In this document: positions 63,700 to 64,000 of the stretch, piece by piece | Layout of the letters: every line of letters starts with the position of its first letter | How positions within the stretch are numbered: position 1 is the first letter of the stretch | Source: Chamaea fasciata | Lineage: Eukaryota > Chordata > Aves > Passeriformes > Sylviidae | Direction of reading: 5' to 3' | Length of the DNA: 64,000 bases | Assembly: GCA_029207755.1 (NCBI GenBank) | Contig: JARCOQ010000099.1 | Location: 1 to 64,000 of the forward strand | Position numbers and translations under genes: made by a program | The notes under the pieces: model-generated | Seen by the model: only the letters and a program-made list of their open reading frames with translations | Told to the model about the DNA's origin: nothing | Databases searched by the model: none

Positions 63700-64000
63700 G
63701 ACTTTACTTTCCTCATGAAACAGGCCATCATTTGTGCTCAACTCCCTCTGCCGGGCACCAGGCCTAGGCCCACTGCAATCCCGAACGGAACACGAGTTCT
63801 TCCAGATAGAAGCTGCCACAAGCTGGAAACGTGGCTTCACTTGGAGGGCCAAAGGCCTCCTACAAACTGACATCAGGCACCTGGGCAGCTGACTTTACTT
63901 ACCCCTGGAAACAGCCCATCCTTTGTGTTCAACTCCCTCAGCCAGGCACCCAGCTCCGACCACCTACAATCCCGAACGGAACAGGAGATCTTCCAGATGC
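63700..64000 (+). repeat. Truncated repeat of the 57.97-kb series at the window edge
   Basis: Matches about 57975-58275 at an offset of 5725 bp (30 monomers less small deletions), sharing gtgctcaactccc, cccactgcaatcccg, ggaacacgagttcttcc and caggagatcttcc. The window ends inside it. Confidence 0.75.

Larger units (their letters stand above)
1..64000. repeat. 191-bp satellite array, single orientation, fills the window
   Basis: Phrases such as gggccaaaggcctcctac, tttgtgcccaactccct and cctacaatcccgaac recur every 191 bp from the first to the last base, always in the same orientation. That gives roughly 335 head-to-tail copies. Most copies are exactly 191 bp; exceptions are 186-192 bp because of small indels. 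No interruption by unique DNA, transposon, simple repeat or inversion was seen. This is the form of a eukaryotic satellite, of the sort found at centromeres and heterochromatin. The 191 bp length equals that of the zebra finch repeat Tgut191A, but the sequence match is untested, so species and chromosomal location are inference. Confidence 0.97.
56555..64000 (+). repeat. Less homogeneous right part of the array
   Basis: Only short higher-order matches are seen here. Several monomers are 190 bp, and one-base length changes are frequent between 56.5 and 60.4 kb. Related monomer types occur in 37-40 kb and 50-53 kb, for example lines with ctccgaccacc and ttgtgttcaactcc. The array is still continuous at base 64000. 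Confidence 0.85.

Noticed and set aside
1..64000. Hundreds of open frames of 63 to about 180 codons on both strands
   Set aside because: All are built from the same 191-bp unit and switch frame with each monomer. Many plus-strand ones need a TTG start. They fuse or break with every small indel, and none resembles a known protein. They are a consequence of the repeat, not genes.
1..64000. CENP-B box
   Set aside because: The closest block, tcccgaacggaacagga, keeps CCCG but lacks the required T and the CGAA at the correct spacing. Variants such as cccgaacgaaacagg also fail.
1..64000. Primate alpha satellite or another well-known ~171-bp satellite
   Set aside because: The unit is 191 bp and about 58% GC, while alpha satellite is about 171 bp and AT-rich. 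No shared motif was recognised.
1..64000. CRISPR array
   Set aside because: The unit is far too long, the copies are contiguous without unique spacers, and no cas-like gene is present.
1..64000. Gene encoding a repetitive protein
   Set aside because: The unit is not a multiple of three, so no frame stays open across more than two or so monomers. Variation is concentrated at CpG sites rather than third codon positions.
1..64000. Ribosomal spacer repeats, tRNA genes or telomeric repeats
   Set aside because: No rRNA-like, cloverleaf or TTAGGG-type sequence was seen anywhere in the window.
1..64000. Transposon insertion or inverted segment within the array
   Set aside because: The phase marker gacatcagg and the plus-strand orientation continue throughout. 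Spacing departs from 191 bp by no more than a few bases in any monomer.

Overview
The whole 64 kb window is one uninterrupted head-to-tail satellite DNA array. The repeat unit is 191 bp, with about 335 units, all in the same orientation. No unique sequence, transposable element, RNA gene or credible protein gene was found, and the array runs off both ends of the window. A majority-rule monomer counted by hand is about 58% GC. The open frames recurring on both strands are by-products of the repeat: 191 is not a multiple of 3, so each frame runs until the same stop word returns in a shifted frame.

A large complex tandem satellite with higher-order structure, CpG-decay variants and multi-kilobase near-identical amplification units points to a eukaryotic, probably vertebrate, centromeric or pericentromeric (or heterochromatic microchromosome) array. 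The unit length matches the zebra finch satellite named Tgut191A, and GC-rich satellites are common in birds. I cannot compare sequences here, so the species link is a hypothesis from unit length only. It is not primate alpha satellite, and no CENP-B box was found.

Layout: 1-4082 and 6679-10759 are two copies of a ~6.68 kb (35-monomer) unit. From 8990 to 13585 an 8-monomer, 1522 bp unit is present three times. 13586-16174 is a patchwork of older duplications (offsets 2860, 2292 and 9540 bp). 16175-20180 and 20181-24186 are an almost perfect tandem pair of 4006 bp (21 monomers). 24187-30258 is a patchwork with an internal ~4.39-4.58 kb repeat and a local single-monomer duplication. 30259-43440 and 43441-56554 are an almost perfect tandem pair of about 13.18 kb (69 monomers). 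56555-64000 is less homogeneous, carries a cluster of one-base indels, and holds shorter duplications (offsets 6302, 1909 and 5725 bp).

No genes work together here. What the window records is array evolution: unequal exchange at several unit sizes, mosaic monomers from exchange or conversion, inherited deletion markers, and mutation concentrated at the four CpG sites of the monomer.
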